This document shows positions 1 through 12,994 of a DNA stretch of 64,000 nucleotides, in pieces (the stretch's first letter is position 1; each line of letters opens with the position of its first letter). The notes under the pieces were generated by a model. It saw only the letters and a list, made by a program, of their open reading frames with translations. It searched no databases and was not told where the DNA came from. Source of the DNA: Circinella minor (lineage: Eukaryota; Mucoromycota; Mucoromycetes; Mucorales; Lichtheimiaceae); contig JAEPRB010000023.1 in NCBI GenBank assembly GCA_016758965.1, forward strand, positions 62,001 to 126,000, given 5' to 3'. The translations under genes were made by a program, and so were the position numbers.

Positions 1-844
1 TCATTCAATGGTTAATCTTCAATTTTGACAGACGGTTAAACTAAAATCTAATTTAACCTGCACCTGCAGGCTTGTGGTCACTTCCTTGTGGTACATTGTG
101 AATGGAAAGAGTATAAAGAGGAAGAGTGAGTGTATTAACTGATAAAAACCCAAAGAGGAAAAAGTTAAGCTGGTGAAAAATCAATAAAAGAAAAAAAAAG
201 AAAGTGTAGAAAAGGAGTAAGCTGGAATGATGGAATCAAAGTAGGTTAAGAGAAAAGTGATACACTAGATAACTTGTTGGAAATGAAGGGGGAGAGGTGA
301 AGCGGGTGCATAATTGGGATTTGGTTCATTTTCATGAAAGTCATCGTCAGGATGACTTAACTTAATAGGCGGTTATATGTTTATAACACAACAGAAATTT
401 TTATAGAAAATATCAATCTCCTTTTAACAATACCACATCTGGTCGACTGACAATGCAGAACGCTACTTTGTATATTTATCATAAAGACTCAGCTGCTTCA
501 AGCCACCACTGTTTTATGTTATAAAATTGAAGAACAAATAATTATACAAGAAAAAGTATCCACATAGTACAGTATTACGAGAAAGGGAATGGGGTAATTA
601 TGGCTTTAACACTTTTTTTCTCGCAACCTGCATCCTCTTGTTGCCATAATGAGATTAGTTTAGTTATCCAATTGACCGTGTTTCCACGGACGTGGAGTGA
701 AAAAGAGGTTTAAGAACACAGAAAACACAGCGTTATAACCAGCCATAAATTAGTTTTATATTCATAAAGGCCGTTTTTATCTCAAAAAAGAAAAATGGAG
801 AAAAAGTATAACATGAGGTATCTTGTCGGCAAGTAGTAGTGCTG

Positions 845-883
<39 letters not shown>

Positions 884-3403
884 ACACATATATATATATA
901 TGAGATACACAGTATTATCTACGTAATCAAAGCAGATCCACCATGGTGTAACTGCAGCCTGGTATTTAAAACTGCGGAAGGAATCGTATCCACTGAACCA
1001 GATTGTGCGTCAGGACGTTACACTATATTGTCGTCCAAGCAACTCATCAAAACGTCATAGAAGATGTTCATTAACCCTGACAACAAACATTGAAGATTGT
1101 ATGAAAGCAGCAGTGACCACCCGTCCTTTTCTTTTTAGGCGTTCTATATTGAGCTTGAAAAAACGCTTTTTGAATTTGTTTTGTCTGGTTCAAACTTAAT
1201 ATTTTTTATATAACTGTTCTGATATATAAAATAATAATAGCTTCAAAAAAGCGTGTTGTGCTTCGCATATTTTTCAAAGCTAGGTGTGAGTGAGAAGATA
1301 TAAAGAAAAGACCCATATTTTAGAGGGGGGAAATAAAGTAGGATGAAGAGGAAAGACTGGTTGAGAGTAGAGATTGAGCTGGATAATACGTAGAGGTAGG
1401 TAGTAGTGAACAAAGGGGAACAGACGATGGTGGAATTACTTAGATGGTTAGTCTTTTTTTTAACAAAAAAAATAGATGAGAATAGATAAGCTACTAATAT
1501 AATGATAACATTAGTGAAGTTATTGAATCTACATCCCTAGTATTCGGGTTTTTATGTTCTAAGCAAAGTAAAAAATCATTGGATATCGTTTGTTGATAAT
1601 CGATGGGTCGTTGCCATGACAAAGTGCATCAATATAGAAAATGAGTAAATTCGTTTGCTCCATAAATTAATCCAGTAATATCTTTTATATGGGTTGTGAG
1701 GTCGTTTTTAGTAATGCATTCAATTTAAAGAATATATAATCGAGAATTATATAAGAAACACTGAGTCGTACATGAGTATGGAGGCAAAATTATATGACAT
1801 GCTGGTGTGAAAGGTGATTGACTATTGCAGTACTATTACAGTTATTACAAGTAATGTCGGATCGACCATTTGACATCCATCCAAGTCACCATCGGAGCAG
1901 TAGACTTCGTTGATATTATGTCATGGGCAAGAAAACGATTGGGTCAATACCTCAGGTATCTCAGCAGCCACAGAGTATTTTTGCTTTGGTGTTGTTTTGG
2001 GTATGAGTAAGTGTCGTATCATACATGCTATTAATGGTAAATTTAAGCTGTTTTTTGTCGTATGGTTCATTTTGACTTGACAAACTTTTCCATAGTTTTG
2101 TTTTCTGAGGGTGTTTATATATAGCCTTTTATAATGAGTACTAGTGGGTTGTGATAGGCGTTGTTTAATTAAGGGATCATCGGGTAACCACCAATGAATA
2201 CGATTTAAGAACTTGGTTTGTAACACTGAGCCGCGTAAGGATACTGTTGAGAGATCGATGAGGTCTTGGATTACTGTGCTTGATGAGGCAGAAGTCTATC
2301 AGTTTGTTGGTCATGGTTTTCGGAAATATGATAGCCCGCATAAATTCAATTATTTGATTAAGTTTAATAAAAATAAAAGACCCTGTTGCTTTGGGTACTA
2401 AAAAAAGGTACTATTAAAAAAAAACCTTAAAATGTGCTTTAGCAAAATAAAAGAATCTCTTCCTTTTTTACATAGCAACAAATTATTTTATTAGATAATA
2501 ATTAAGTAACTGTGATGGACGAACTTTGTGAGCGAAAAAAAAAAAAAAAATTCGAACTATAGAACACCTCCATATGTTTTGGCTAGTCATCCATGATGAA
2601 TACCCGCTTCTCTGCGTAAAGATAGAAAAAAAAAAGAAAATGGGATACTTGTAGACAAATAACAGTACGTAGGCACATGAAAAATATATTTAATACTTGA
2701 TCACCCGACCTAAAAAATATACTGTGGTGTTGAATAATTATCTTGTCTTCAATAAAAATGGTTACATTCAATGGTTGTTGACAGCTGAAAAATATATATC
2801 ATCTCGACAATAAATAAAACTTGCCTTGATCATTAAGTGTTCTAGTACAAAAGGTAGAGATGAAAAGATTAATCTTTTGTTTTGATGTGATGGAATATAG
2901 AAAAAAAATATTGTGCTTGTTTACATCGTTCAACCGTTGCAATTGATTAAAGTCATGAAATAGACCATACATTCTAATTAAATACCCCGTAAATGAAAAA
3001 AAAAAAACTCAGCGCCAAATGAAAAGGAACATCCTGTATATTGTGGTTACATCAATTGCGACATCAGGTTGTAATATTCTGCGACCATTAATGAATGATA
3101 CTTCACTATTGTAGTTTTGTTATATAGACAAAAAAAAGTCTGTGCTCAACTGCTTTCCTTTTTAATGTAACTGTCAAAAAAAAAAAAAAATCAAACGCAA
3201 GCTAAAGGCGCAACGATAATATCGATGGCGTCATTTATTTATATGAATAAAAATAAAGTGATTAAACCATCGCTTAAAAATCATATTTTTTATAGTTTGG
3301 ATTCCTTTTTTTTTTTATTCTTGGTTCTTTCTTTTTCGTTTTTTTTTTCTTTTTTCTTCTCACCCCTAGGATTTAGATATCCTAATTTTTTTAAAAAAAA
3401 AAA
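1..3403. other. Gene-poor AT-rich region
   Basis: No reading frame here looks like a protein. The open frames are short (at most about 100 codons), of low complexity, and none joins to a neighbour through plausible splice sites. The stretch has many A/T homopolymer runs. The last few hundred bases before 3404 must hold the promoter and 5' leader of the MFS transporter, including a T-rich then A-rich run directly before its ATG. Nothing else is recognised. Confidence 0.6.
846..902. repeat. (CA)n/(TA)n microsatellite
   Basis: A run of CA dinucleotides (about 846-888, with one GA interruption) passes directly into a short TA run ending near 902. This is a compound dinucleotide microsatellite in non-coding DNA. 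A 73-codon open frame across it encodes only Thr-His repeats and is not a gene. Confidence 0.95.
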
Positions 3404-5574
3404 ATGGCACAAGTATCGCAACCATTACTTGTAAAACCTGATCAAATTTATCGTGATCGTTTAAAAGAAAGTGGTATCGGTCTTGGATTAATCACATCCT
3501 GGTAATAAAGTTATTTAAAATGGAAATAAGGATACAAACTAATTATACATTTATTGCAAGTCTCTGTACAGGCTCATTTCTTGCAGCAGCGGATGGCACT
3601 ATTGTGAATACCATTTTTACTGAAATTGGATCCGAGTTCAAGAGGTAATTTATTACATTATTTGGTCTTCTTATATATTTTACTTATCATTCATTGACTC
3701 ATTATAAAAAATACACCCCTATTTTATTGATTATATTTATAGTTACAACCTAACTGCGTGGATTTTTACTTCATATCTACTCAGCTCATCAGCATTACAG
3801 CCTTTATGTAAGTGTGGTTCAATGAGGGAAAAAAAGGAGTAATCAAAGGACTACTAGAAGTAGAAAAGAAAAAGAAGGAAAACATATAGTATTGTCTTAA
3901 TACAAATGGACTGGGAAAAAAGGAGGGGGTGGGTAAAAAAAAAAAAAATTAAAACTAGATGTGAATCACATATAGATGCAAAGTTGTCAGATGTTTTTGG
4001 TCGCAGGAATATTCTTATCGTCGTCAATTTATTCTTCTTTATTGGGTCCACTGCATGTGGTGCAGCTCAAAATATGCTTCAACTTTCGATAGCACGCGCT
4101 ATTGCAGGTCTAGGAGGTGGAGGATTAATGTGCTTAGCATCTGTGATTATTCATGACCTTGTCCCAACCCGCCAACGGGGCAAGTATCAATCCTATGTTA
4201 ACATGACTCAAACGGTAAATATTTCTACTCTTTTTTTTTTATAATTATTGTTATATAATTTAATCTATCAAAATGATATAAAATATTTAAGCAATATTAT
4301 TAATTTAGGTCGGGGCTGCTATTGGAGCATTCCTTGGAGGTTTTATCAATGATACATTTGGCTGGCGTGCGTGTTTTTATATTAACTTACCTCCTGGGTT
4401 ATTTTCCCTCTGGGTCTATTATCGGCGTTTGCCCAACTATAACACTTTGACCAAAGGTAAATTGTTGGAACAAATTGATATCTATGGTGCTGCGATTTTG
4501 TTGGTTGCAAACTCTTGCTTTGTGGTCGCCACATCCTCGGGAGGCAATACACGAGAGTGGAGCGATCCCTGGATCGTGGCCCTTTTAAGTAGCTCCGTAA
4601 TCGCATTTGCACTATTTTTCATATATGAGCTCACTTGCGCTAAAAACCCGTTGATGTCTCCCAAAATGTTCAAGAATCGCAATGTGTTGGGTTCGTGCGC
4701 AAGCAATTTCTTTTTATGGGGAACTAGCATGGCAATCGGTTATTTACTCCCTCAATTCTTTATGGTGAGAAATAATTATACATTTATAGTTTATGTTGTG
4801 TGAGAAAAGCTGTATAATATTGCTCACATGTAATAATATTGCTTTTATTAATGTTTTATAGGGTATCCTGGGGTATAACCCATCCTCAGCTGGCATGTGG
4901 ACTGTACCACGTACTATTGCTGTAGCTAGTGGATGTTGGTGTGTTGGTAAATACATTGGCACCACTGGACGTTATAAAAAATACTTGATAATTGTGATGA
5001 TATTCGATATGTGCGCCTGCTTTGGTATGGTCTGGTGGGCACCTACCAAAGAAGATTTGTTTTTCAAGTTTGTATGTATGCTCGTAGAAGGATTTAGTAT
5101 GGGTTCTGTTATTGTAGGGACTATGGTTTCGCTAGTCAGTGATATCGAACATGAAGGTACGTAAAATAATTATAATTTTTCCTTATTATATAATTAGACA
5201 CTAAACAGTGAAGCTGGGGGAGTGATACTGACAAGGAACTATGATATTTATTAGATACTTCCTCTGCCACATCTATGATCTTTTTATTCCGCTCAACTGG
5301 TCTTGTTTGCGGTAGTTCCATAAGTGCAGCCATTGTTCAAGCTAGTTTCAAAGCTTTGTTGGAAAAAAATATTGAAGGACCTGATGCTGCTCAAATTATT
5401 GACTTTATCAGATCGTCTATTAGTGAAATTTGGAAATTGTCACCTGAAATCCAACAAATAGCACTTGATGCTTTATACCAATCTCTCAGAAGAGGTTTTG
5501 TTTATGGATTTGTCATGTCTGTTGTTGCCTTTTTTGCAGTAGTAGCTATGAAAAATTGTTATTTACATAAGTAA
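3404..5574 (+). CDS. MFS multidrug/basic amino acid transporter, DHA2 (14-TMS) type
   Basis: Seven exons: 3404-3501, 3561-3644, 3743-3807, 3976-4214, 4309-4764, 4862-5156 and 5255-5574, giving 518 residues with all phases consistent. The product is a polytopic membrane permease, probably a proton antiporter of the DHA2 family (vacuolar basic amino acid transporters and drug exporters). Visible marks are the motif-A loop YAKLSDVFGRR after the second membrane segment, ARAIAGLGGGG, and a motif-C-like GAAIGAFLGGFIND followed by GWRACFYINLPPG, which is typical of 14-segment members. The length fits the family. The substrate cannot be told from sequence. The ATG lies directly after an A-run, and an upstream ATG at 3225 is in a T-rich leader without homology. 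The family is sure, the substrate unknown. Confidence 0.9.
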
Positions 5575-5996
5575 ATGTATATAGAACACCCCCTATGCGT
5601 GAAATAGAAATAATTCCTCTCTGTATATAAAATATATAATCCAATATTTTTTTTTTTTGCATATAAATAAAATAAGCAAGTACCATATAGCATTTTTTTC
5701 CTTAATATATAAAAGTAGCATGGATAGTAGTTGCTTATTGGTTTTAATAAAGGTACATAAACGCCAACTATGACAAGATATCATACGCAATAGTCCCGTG
5801 CAATTAGCTATACTTGCACTACCATCCCAAAGCACAGAAATTGTTTTTTCTATGACAAAACAAAAATGAAATAATAAGTTATATAATGGCGGTGAATAGA
5901 TATATAAACAGAAGACATGACACCCTTGTTTGCTAAAATATATAATTTTTTTCCGGATATACAATGACTTTTATATTATAATTATAATAACAATAT
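5575..5996. other. Convergent intergenic spacer
   Basis: This 422-base AT-rich spacer lies between the 3' ends of the MFS transporter (plus) and the auxilin-like gene (minus). It should hold both 3' UTRs and poly(A) sites. A minus-strand open frame here (5593-5964) has no family features. Confidence 0.6.
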
Positions 5997-8914
5997 CTAA
6001 ATTTGAGCTTTAAACGAATCCCAGGCTTCGTTTAATGTACTAAAAATAGCACTGGCTAACATACGCTGTTCAACAGTAACAGATGAAGGTAGCTAATCGA
6101 TGAAAAAAATAAAAAAAATAAAGATTTGTTTTACGCACAAAAGTTAATCAGTAATCTTTCTATATGATTTAACATTTCCCATTTTGGTTCTCCTTTCTTT
6201 CTTTCTTTTTTTTTTTTTACCTTATCAGGGTGTACTTTGGAAATAGCTTTGAGATAAGTTATCTTGCATCGCTTTGGATCAATAAGTTCACTCATTTGAG
6301 CACCAGGCCATCGTGCACCAGGCCACAATATGGTATCCAAGGTCGCCAATAATGCACGTAAATTTTGTTCCTTTCCCTTTTTCCAATTCTGTATCCGTGC
6401 ATTCACATCATCAGTACGTGCCAATCGTTCAGCATCTTCGGCTTCTTGTTGTGCTGCTTGTGCCCGCATATTTGCCACTGCTTTACTCTTTTCCACATTA
6501 GCTGGTTTCGATGGTCTAGGAGATGACGATGAAACAGGTACACTGCCTACTCTTGGTCCTCCACCACCGAAACCAAGCAAATCATCGGCTGGAGAAGATG
6601 CTGCTGACGGTTTTGATAGAGTAGTAGGGTTCAATGCTTTACGGCATCTTGACATGGCTTGATTGATTTTATGATTACCCGAACCTTCCAACTTTACCAA
6701 TTCCTGATAGGTCTTAATAGCATCATCATACTTTTCAGAGCTTTCAAGCGCATCTCCTTTACGATGTAAAGCCTTAATTAATTGTTCACGCCATCGAATC
6801 ATGACACCTTCACATTCAATACTTTCACCACTTTTCCTTGCCATTTCGATAACAATTCCACAATCTTCAATACAGCGTTTATATTCACCAATCTTGAGTC
6901 TTGCAGCAGCACGATTATTGCTCAATAGTACAATATGATCATGGCCTGGAGGTAATGCACCAAGTGCTTGACCGTATGCGGATTCTGCTTCACCAAATTG
7001 GCCCAGTTTGAAATATTCGTTACCACGTTGACGAGCTTCATTTACACGTGCCATGATGTGAGGAGAAGCAGTGATAATCGGACGTTGTCGTTGGGGCTTG
7101 GGCTGTGGAGGAGGGGGGGTCGGTGCTGATGCTTTTGTAGATGGTGATGTGATACGCGGGGAAGCACGACTGGATGCTCGACTTGTAGTTGGCGTAGCTC
7201 TTCGTCTCGACGGTGAAACGTACACTTCTTCCGTCTCTTTTTGTTGCCGTGCACGTTCCTCTTCTTGTTGACGTTTTCGCATTTGTGCCACATATTGTCG
7301 CTTTTTCTCCTCTTGCTCTCGTTTCCACTCCATTTCCCGTTGTTTTTCCAACGCAGGATCCTCATCTGAACTATCAGTATCATCAACAAACTTTTCTATA
7401 TATGGCTCTTCCCCCCTTTGTTGTGGCTGGTTTGTTGATGATGCTCGTGCTGCTGCTAATGCATTATTTTGACGTGTTATTTTATCTACTTCTTCGTCTG
7501 CTACGTCTTCTGTCATCCATCGTGGCCGTCCATGTTCTCGATTGAGTCGTTCATGACGTTGTTGCTCTTGCCAATCTTCTACAGCTTTTGTAACACGCTC
7601 CCGCCCAGTTTTTACAAACATACTTGCATTTTTGTATAGAAATCCTCCCAGTTCAGTTGCCTGTGAAACAATTTTTTCCTTTTGCTGCTGAAATCCGGGT
7701 CCTCCATTATTATCATCATTGTTACTAGTTGATGGAGATGATGATTCACCTCGTTGAATACGTTCCTCTTGTCGTCGCCGTTGTTGTTGCTGTTGTTGTG
7801 GTCGTTTTCTCTCTGTCGTGGGGAGTTGCTCTTCATCAGTAAAATCATCACTAAATAATACATCTCTTGCTCGTGCTGTATTTGATGTTGATCTTTTCAT
7901 TTGTTGTTGTTGTTGTTGTTGTTGTCTTTGCTGCTGTTGCATAACTCGTGTATTATTAACTAGTAAATCCACTGCATCCTGTATGTCTCGACCTCCCGTA
8001 GCTTCTAATGCCACTTGTGCTTGTTCTGCTTCAAAACCCATATCAACCATTTGTGCAATTAACATATCTAGCGATCCTCGTCGCTTTTGTTTTGATGGCA
8101 AAAAATCATCATCGAAATTATCTCGGTATCCAACAGCTGGACTAGAATCATTTGTGTTTGTATGAAGAACAGAAGATGGAGGAGGCGATGGAGAAACAGA
8201 TGGTTCTGGTTTAGTTTTGACAGGAGGCATAGATAATATACCCAAAGGGTTATCATCATCCATATCAATAGATTGTTGTGATTGAACAATAGGTGTTGTT
8301 CGTGATGCCAAGGATGCTATATCAAATGGGTCTGCACTTGGCTAAAATAAATATTTAGTATATAAAAAATTAATTACCTGAGATAATAATTAAAGTTTTG
8401 TGAAGTGAATAGAATAATATATTACCGTTGAGTTTTGCGAATTATCCAAAAGGTCTAAATTCCATTGCGATGAAGTTAATGATGAATATTGTTCATTTTT
8501 TGAATGTTTTCTACATTATATTTCAAAATGAATAACTAAATCTTTCACATAATAAATAACACCTGCTCTCTCTCACTCTCTTTTTTTTTCTCTGGCTCAC
8601 GCACTTCCGGCGGTTTCCATATACATCAGAACTTACAGAGCATTCAAAGACTGTGAAGATGATTCCTTTTTTGACTTTCCAAAAGGATCAAGCAATGTAT
8701 CAAATGAGCTCAAGTTATTATTATTCTTATTTGAGGAACTGGATGGTGGTGTATGAGTTACGGCTGGTCGTTGAGGAGAAGTAGGTTTAGCGTCGAAGTT
8801 CAATAAATCGCCAAAAGCATCGGGTTGCTTCTTATTGCCTTGAAGATAACTCGGTTTATGAGGTTTTGGCGGTGGTGATTTACCCGACCAATCCAGATCC
8901 AATAAATCATCCAT
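5997..8914 (-). CDS. SWA2: Auxilin/Swa2-like clathrin-uncoating J-protein (UBA-TPR-J)
   Basis: Four exons on the minus strand: 8914-8637, 8510-8426, 8341-6221 and 6092-5997, giving 859 residues. Auxilins recruit Hsp70 to clathrin coats and drive uncoating of vesicles. The N-terminus carries clathrin-box-like LLDLD and LLNFD and the adaptor-type motifs LLDPF and ADPFD. A UBA domain follows at about residues 207-250 (QMVDMGFEAEQAQVALEATGG). The middle is Gln/Arg-rich and disordered. Three TPR-like units lie at about 546-680 (ARQRGNEYFKLGQFGEAESAY). The C-terminal J-like domain has HPDK split by the last intron and ends with the auxilin-typical FSTLNEAWDSFKAQI. This UBA-TPR-J order matches yeast Swa2. 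Without the last intron the frame would run into a Lys-rich tail, which supports the splice. Confidence 0.9.
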
Positions 8915-9766
8915 AATGGCGACCTCTTTTTTTTTTCTTATGTAAAGAAGGAAAGAAAACGGAAAAAGAAAGAATAAAAACTTATTGAAAGAGTGAAAAA
9001 GAAAAAACTCCTCTGCTTTTCATATATTACACCTCTCTCTTTTTTTTATAATGCGCTATTTCAAAATGCGTTTGATGAAAAAAAAAAACAACAAAATGCA
9101 TAAAACAGGATTGATTCGCAGTGATTATTATTATTATTATTACTTCCCAAAAGGAAGACGAGATGATAGTGTTTAAACTATTTGGAAGTTGTATAGAAGC
9201 TCGTATATATAAATTCAAAATGATCGGAAATTGTGCTTCATGAGTAGTAAATACACTCAACACATCATTGACAATTATTACACTTGAAGATACTATCTTT
9301 AAAGTATACTTTTGTTGTTCTAAACTTATGTTCAACTGTTATTATTTTCAGGAAAGAGATAATGCTTTAATTACTTTTATACGACCATGGTATTGAATAT
9401 GTGTATACAAAAAAATGAAGTGCTTGTCTTACTATACAGATTATATTAAAATGAACTTGTCATATAAGATGGTAACATTGTGAGATATGTCGGTAGAGTC
9501 ATTGTTATGATTCCGGCTGTCATGGTAGTATATCACCCCTCTGTAAACTTATCAGAGCCGTATTGTGCTTTGTTGACGACAATTCAAATAATAACAATAA
9601 TATAAAAATACGCTATATTTTAAATTAAAGAATATACGTTAAAGGATTTAAAAAACAAGACAACAAAATATACATACAAAAAAAATCTATCTTCCCATTC
9701 TTTTGGGTGAATATGTAAAAAGAAGGCGGGGTAAAATTATACTTCTCGATCAGTTGCATTTTTATT
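8915..9766. other. Intergenic region, auxilin promoter side
   Basis: An 852-base AT-rich stretch between the auxilin 5' end and the 3' end of the phosphodiesterase gene. A T/C-rich tract lies just upstream of the auxilin ATG (about 8918-8940 on the plus strand, A/G-rich in the sense of the gene). No coding or RNA gene features are seen. Confidence 0.5.
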
Positions 9767-11915
9767 TTATCTTTGTTGAAATATACCATGTAAGGTACCA
9801 TTATTTGGAGCTTCATTTAAACTTAATAAACGCGCTAGAAAGCCATACACTTCTACATTAAAGAATGGAGATACAACTGTACCAGCTTGAGGATACATCA
9901 TTTCAATTTTAGGTCCTCTTGCCATAAAAATGGCACGCATTTCCGGAGCCAAATTATCGTAACCATGGATACCACGCGGTCGATAATCTAGTCCAGAATC
10001 AATCTTATAATCCTTGTGAGAAATGATGGAATAACCAACATCTGGGATAGCGACAATGGGGGCGATCCTTTCATTTTTACTATAATGGAATCTTTCGGGT
10101 ACATTTTCACGTAAATAAACTTGAAAGTGTGCATTTCCATCAGGATGGAGTTCGGACTGTTGGGTATAATTATAAAGCTCTTCGTATATTTGTTGCACAA
10201 TTCCTTCAGGTGCATTGTCGATAGGTCGGAGATTTAAAAGTGGCCATGCCTCACGTTCCCGCAGGAATGATAAGGATTTGTTTGATAGAATATCCTCATA
10301 GAATATTAATCGCGATTTGTCTGTTTGTGCCATTCCGTGATCACTAACCTATATACCAGAGGATAGGCGTGTGTTGGATCCAGTTAGAATTTTGCTACTC
10401 ATCCTTTTTTCTAGTACTTTTTGTAAACAAAAACAAACTTACAATGACAACATTGACATGTTTATCTAAATTACGTTCTTCAAGACCTTGCAGTAAATGC
10501 CCAACTGCATCATCCATCTTGGTTAATACACTGTTTAACTATATATTTAGCAATTACATGTAAGTATACAGGGGTACACCATTGTAAATGTTTTCTAATT
10601 GTTCTTACCTGTTTGCCTTGAGGACCCCCGCCATGACCTTTTTGATCTACTTGTGGTATATAAATAGAAATCATCTGTGGTCTTTCCTCTAACGGTTTAT
10701 CAAACCATTGTAATGCCATATCCATTTTTTGTTCAGCCGTGACCTCACGTTCATAATCAATAAGATAGTCTGGTAAAGTACTGGGTACAGCTGAGCCTGG
10801 CCACATGATCACTCCCGACTTTCGTCCTTGTTTGCTACTCGTTGTCCAAATCTATTATCACGAATAATTAACTTTTGCTTCTCCTTTTTCTCACTATTTT
10901 CTATCATGTCAAATTAGGGGAAACTTACAGGTTCGCCAGACCACCATTCTGGTTGCATGCTAATCTCGGGTTTTTTATGGATAAACATTTTACGCTTTTC
11001 TGGATCATAAAATTCATTACCGACAATGCCATGAGCTTCTGGATAAAGACCTGTGGCTAATGTCCAATGATTTGGAAAAGTGATTGACTAGATAATTTAA
11101 CAATTTTAACTTATTATCGTTGTCTTTTTTAAATGTCATAAATACACTCATTATAGATCAATCAAAAAACTTACAGGAAATGATGGATTCATATATTCCG
11201 CACTTACACCTTCCGAAGCTATATATCATATAATAATAATAATAATAATAATCCAATTTAATTTAATTAGTTGTTTAACAATATACAAAAACCACACTCC
11301 CTAAAACACTACTAAAATTGTTTCACTTACCAAACTTTGCTAGATTGGGCGTAACACCGCGATCTAAATAATCATCTCGAAATCCATCAAGCGAAATATA
11401 CATGACTGTGGGTGCAAACAAATGTGATCCGTTATTGTATAGATTTTGAGCTGGAGGATCCATATCGTGGTGTCCTTTGCCATGTGCGTATGTCATAAGT
11501 AAAATTTTAAATATAAGAAAAGAAAATCCAACACCAGCTGCGACTGCAATATATCGCCATAGATATGAATGTCCCTAAACATTAATTTCTTATCAGTTTT
11601 ATTTTTGTTCTTTCCACATGTAATAAAGTTTATCTGACAGAAAAAATATTGGTTGTTGTTGTTTATTACATTTTTTAATCGTATCCGTTCTTCTTCTTCG
11701 TCGTAGTCGTCTTCTTCATAATCGAAATCTTCTTCGACATCCCAAAAACTTTTCCGCCGACTGACATGTGATTGTTCTCTGCTTGGAAATTCTTCTTGCT
11801 GATTAAGAGCATCGGCCTCGAGTAAACGTTGTTCTTCTTCCTCGTATTGCATGCTGCGTCGATTATTATTGCGTTGTGATAAAGAATGACTAGAAGCAAA
11901 ACCAAATGGTGCCAT
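9767..11915 (-). CDS. Ectonucleotide pyrophosphatase/phosphodiesterase (NPP family), type II membrane protein
   Basis: Seven minus-strand exons: 11915-11670, 11574-11331, 11218-11175, 11087-10929, 10851-10609, 10538-10443 and 10348-9767, giving 537 residues. NPPs hydrolyse phosphodiester and pyrophosphate bonds of nucleotides outside the cell or in the secretory pathway. The first 82 residues are acidic and cytosolic-looking. One membrane anchor follows at about 85-107 (YIAVAAGVGFSFLIFKILL). The catalytic domain shows SLDGFRDDYL (metal Asp), SITFPNHWTL with the nucleophile Thr, GNEFYDP, DQKGHGGGP, VSDHGM and a late IHGYDN His, so all metal-site elements are present. The exon carrying the Asn-Pro-Ser-Phe-Pro part is only 44 nt. 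It resembles yeast Npp1/Npp2 and looks intact. Confidence 0.92.
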
Positions 11916-12276
11916 GTATATATGTAAAAAAAAAAAAAAAAAAAAGGAAAGGGTGACCCGTTAAATAGTAGTAAGAAAGAGAAGCCGAGATAAGTTTGAG
12001 AAGGGGGGTTTGTGAATAAGGAGAACAAAATTAAAAATGACTAGAAGTTGAATGGAGAGAGTGAGAGGAAGAAATAATCTAGTAACTGTATCTTATAAAC
12101 ACACTTCAGTCTAGTGGATCCTTTTTTAAAAACTGCTGTTCTGACTTTTATTATTATAGTAAATATTCCATATGCGGTGTTGATCTACATTCCGCATGGT
12201 TGAAAAAGTTGGCTATACTTGTTCTTTCAGGTAGCACATACTATTTGTAGATACTACCAAATACACTTAAAAAATT
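11916..12276. other. Shared divergent promoter region
   Basis: A 361-base spacer between two divergent start codons, the phosphodiesterase (minus) and a small protein gene (plus). It has poly-A/T tracts and no coding features. Both promoters must lie here. Confidence 0.5.
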
Positions 12277-12768
12277 ATGTTGAGTAAACCGAGATCTATT
12301 CTTCATTTGCGGATTACACAATCAACAGTATGTACATTAATATACTTTACAAGTTATGATAAAAAAAAACTTACATAACATTGGAATATTACAGGTAGTC
12401 CGCGTTATTGTCAATGTTCATCAAAATAAGATCGATTGGTATAATGAAAACGAACTGCACTCATTGATACTCAAAGCATTACAACCTATCATTTTAGAAC
12501 ATTTGGTGAATGGCAAGAACACTGGTGAAAAACGAAAAAAAGATCTTGAAGTAGCGCGTATGCAAAAACATGGCGAGTACTGTCTTTTCTTTTTATTATA
12601 TGTATAATTTCTGGCTAAAGGAAAGGTTTTAATCTCAAATTCTTTATGAATGATTTAGCCAAGTTTCGACTTGCATATAAATTCATATCAAAAGATCACA
12701 CTCATGAATCCATGTTACTAAGGGTATATATAGCACAATTATTACAAAAAGCGACAATAATTTATTGA
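12277..12768 (+). CDS. Unrecognised small protein with mitochondrial-like N-terminus
   Basis: Proposed exons are 12277-12327, 12395-12572 and 12659-12768 (112 residues). I do not recognise the family. The first exon encodes a short basic, acid-free leader (MLSKPRSILHLRITQST) that resembles a mitochondrial presequence. The body is mixed charged and amphipathic (VVRVIVNVHQNKIDWYNENE, later KFRLAYKFISKDHTHES). Intron 1 is ordinary GT-AG (gtatgt to acag) in phase 0. Intron 2 reads best as a rare GC-AG intron (CATG|GCGAGT to TTTAG|CCAAG); the GT alternative two bases on gives a poor, early-ending frame. A further exon after 12723 is possible, because GTATAT follows AGG. A gene is likely, the exact 3' end is not. 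Confidence 0.5.
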
Positions 12769-12930
12769 TATTATTAATATTAATGATAATGATGATGTGG
12801 ATGGGGGTGATGAAATATACAACAAAAAAAATATATTAGGGTCATTCAAATTATCGAGCCATTCGCGTTTATCCATATCATCTTAGTATCTTCGTTGATG
12901 AGCCACGCGCAGACTTTAGCTCTTGGTTTG

Positions 12931-12965
<35 letters not shown>
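12931..12965. repeat. (CTA)n trinucleotide microsatellite
   Basis: About twelve perfect CTA units lie just beyond the stop codon of the minus-strand Tma17-like gene, so probably in its 3' UTR. It is not part of a recognised coding frame. Confidence 0.95.
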
Positions 12966-12994
12966 GATGCTACTAGTACATGATGATGATGAAC

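Noticed and set aside
11229..11253. ATAATAATA run in the phosphodiesterase gene
   Set aside because: A simple AT-rich repeat inside an intron with no further meaning.
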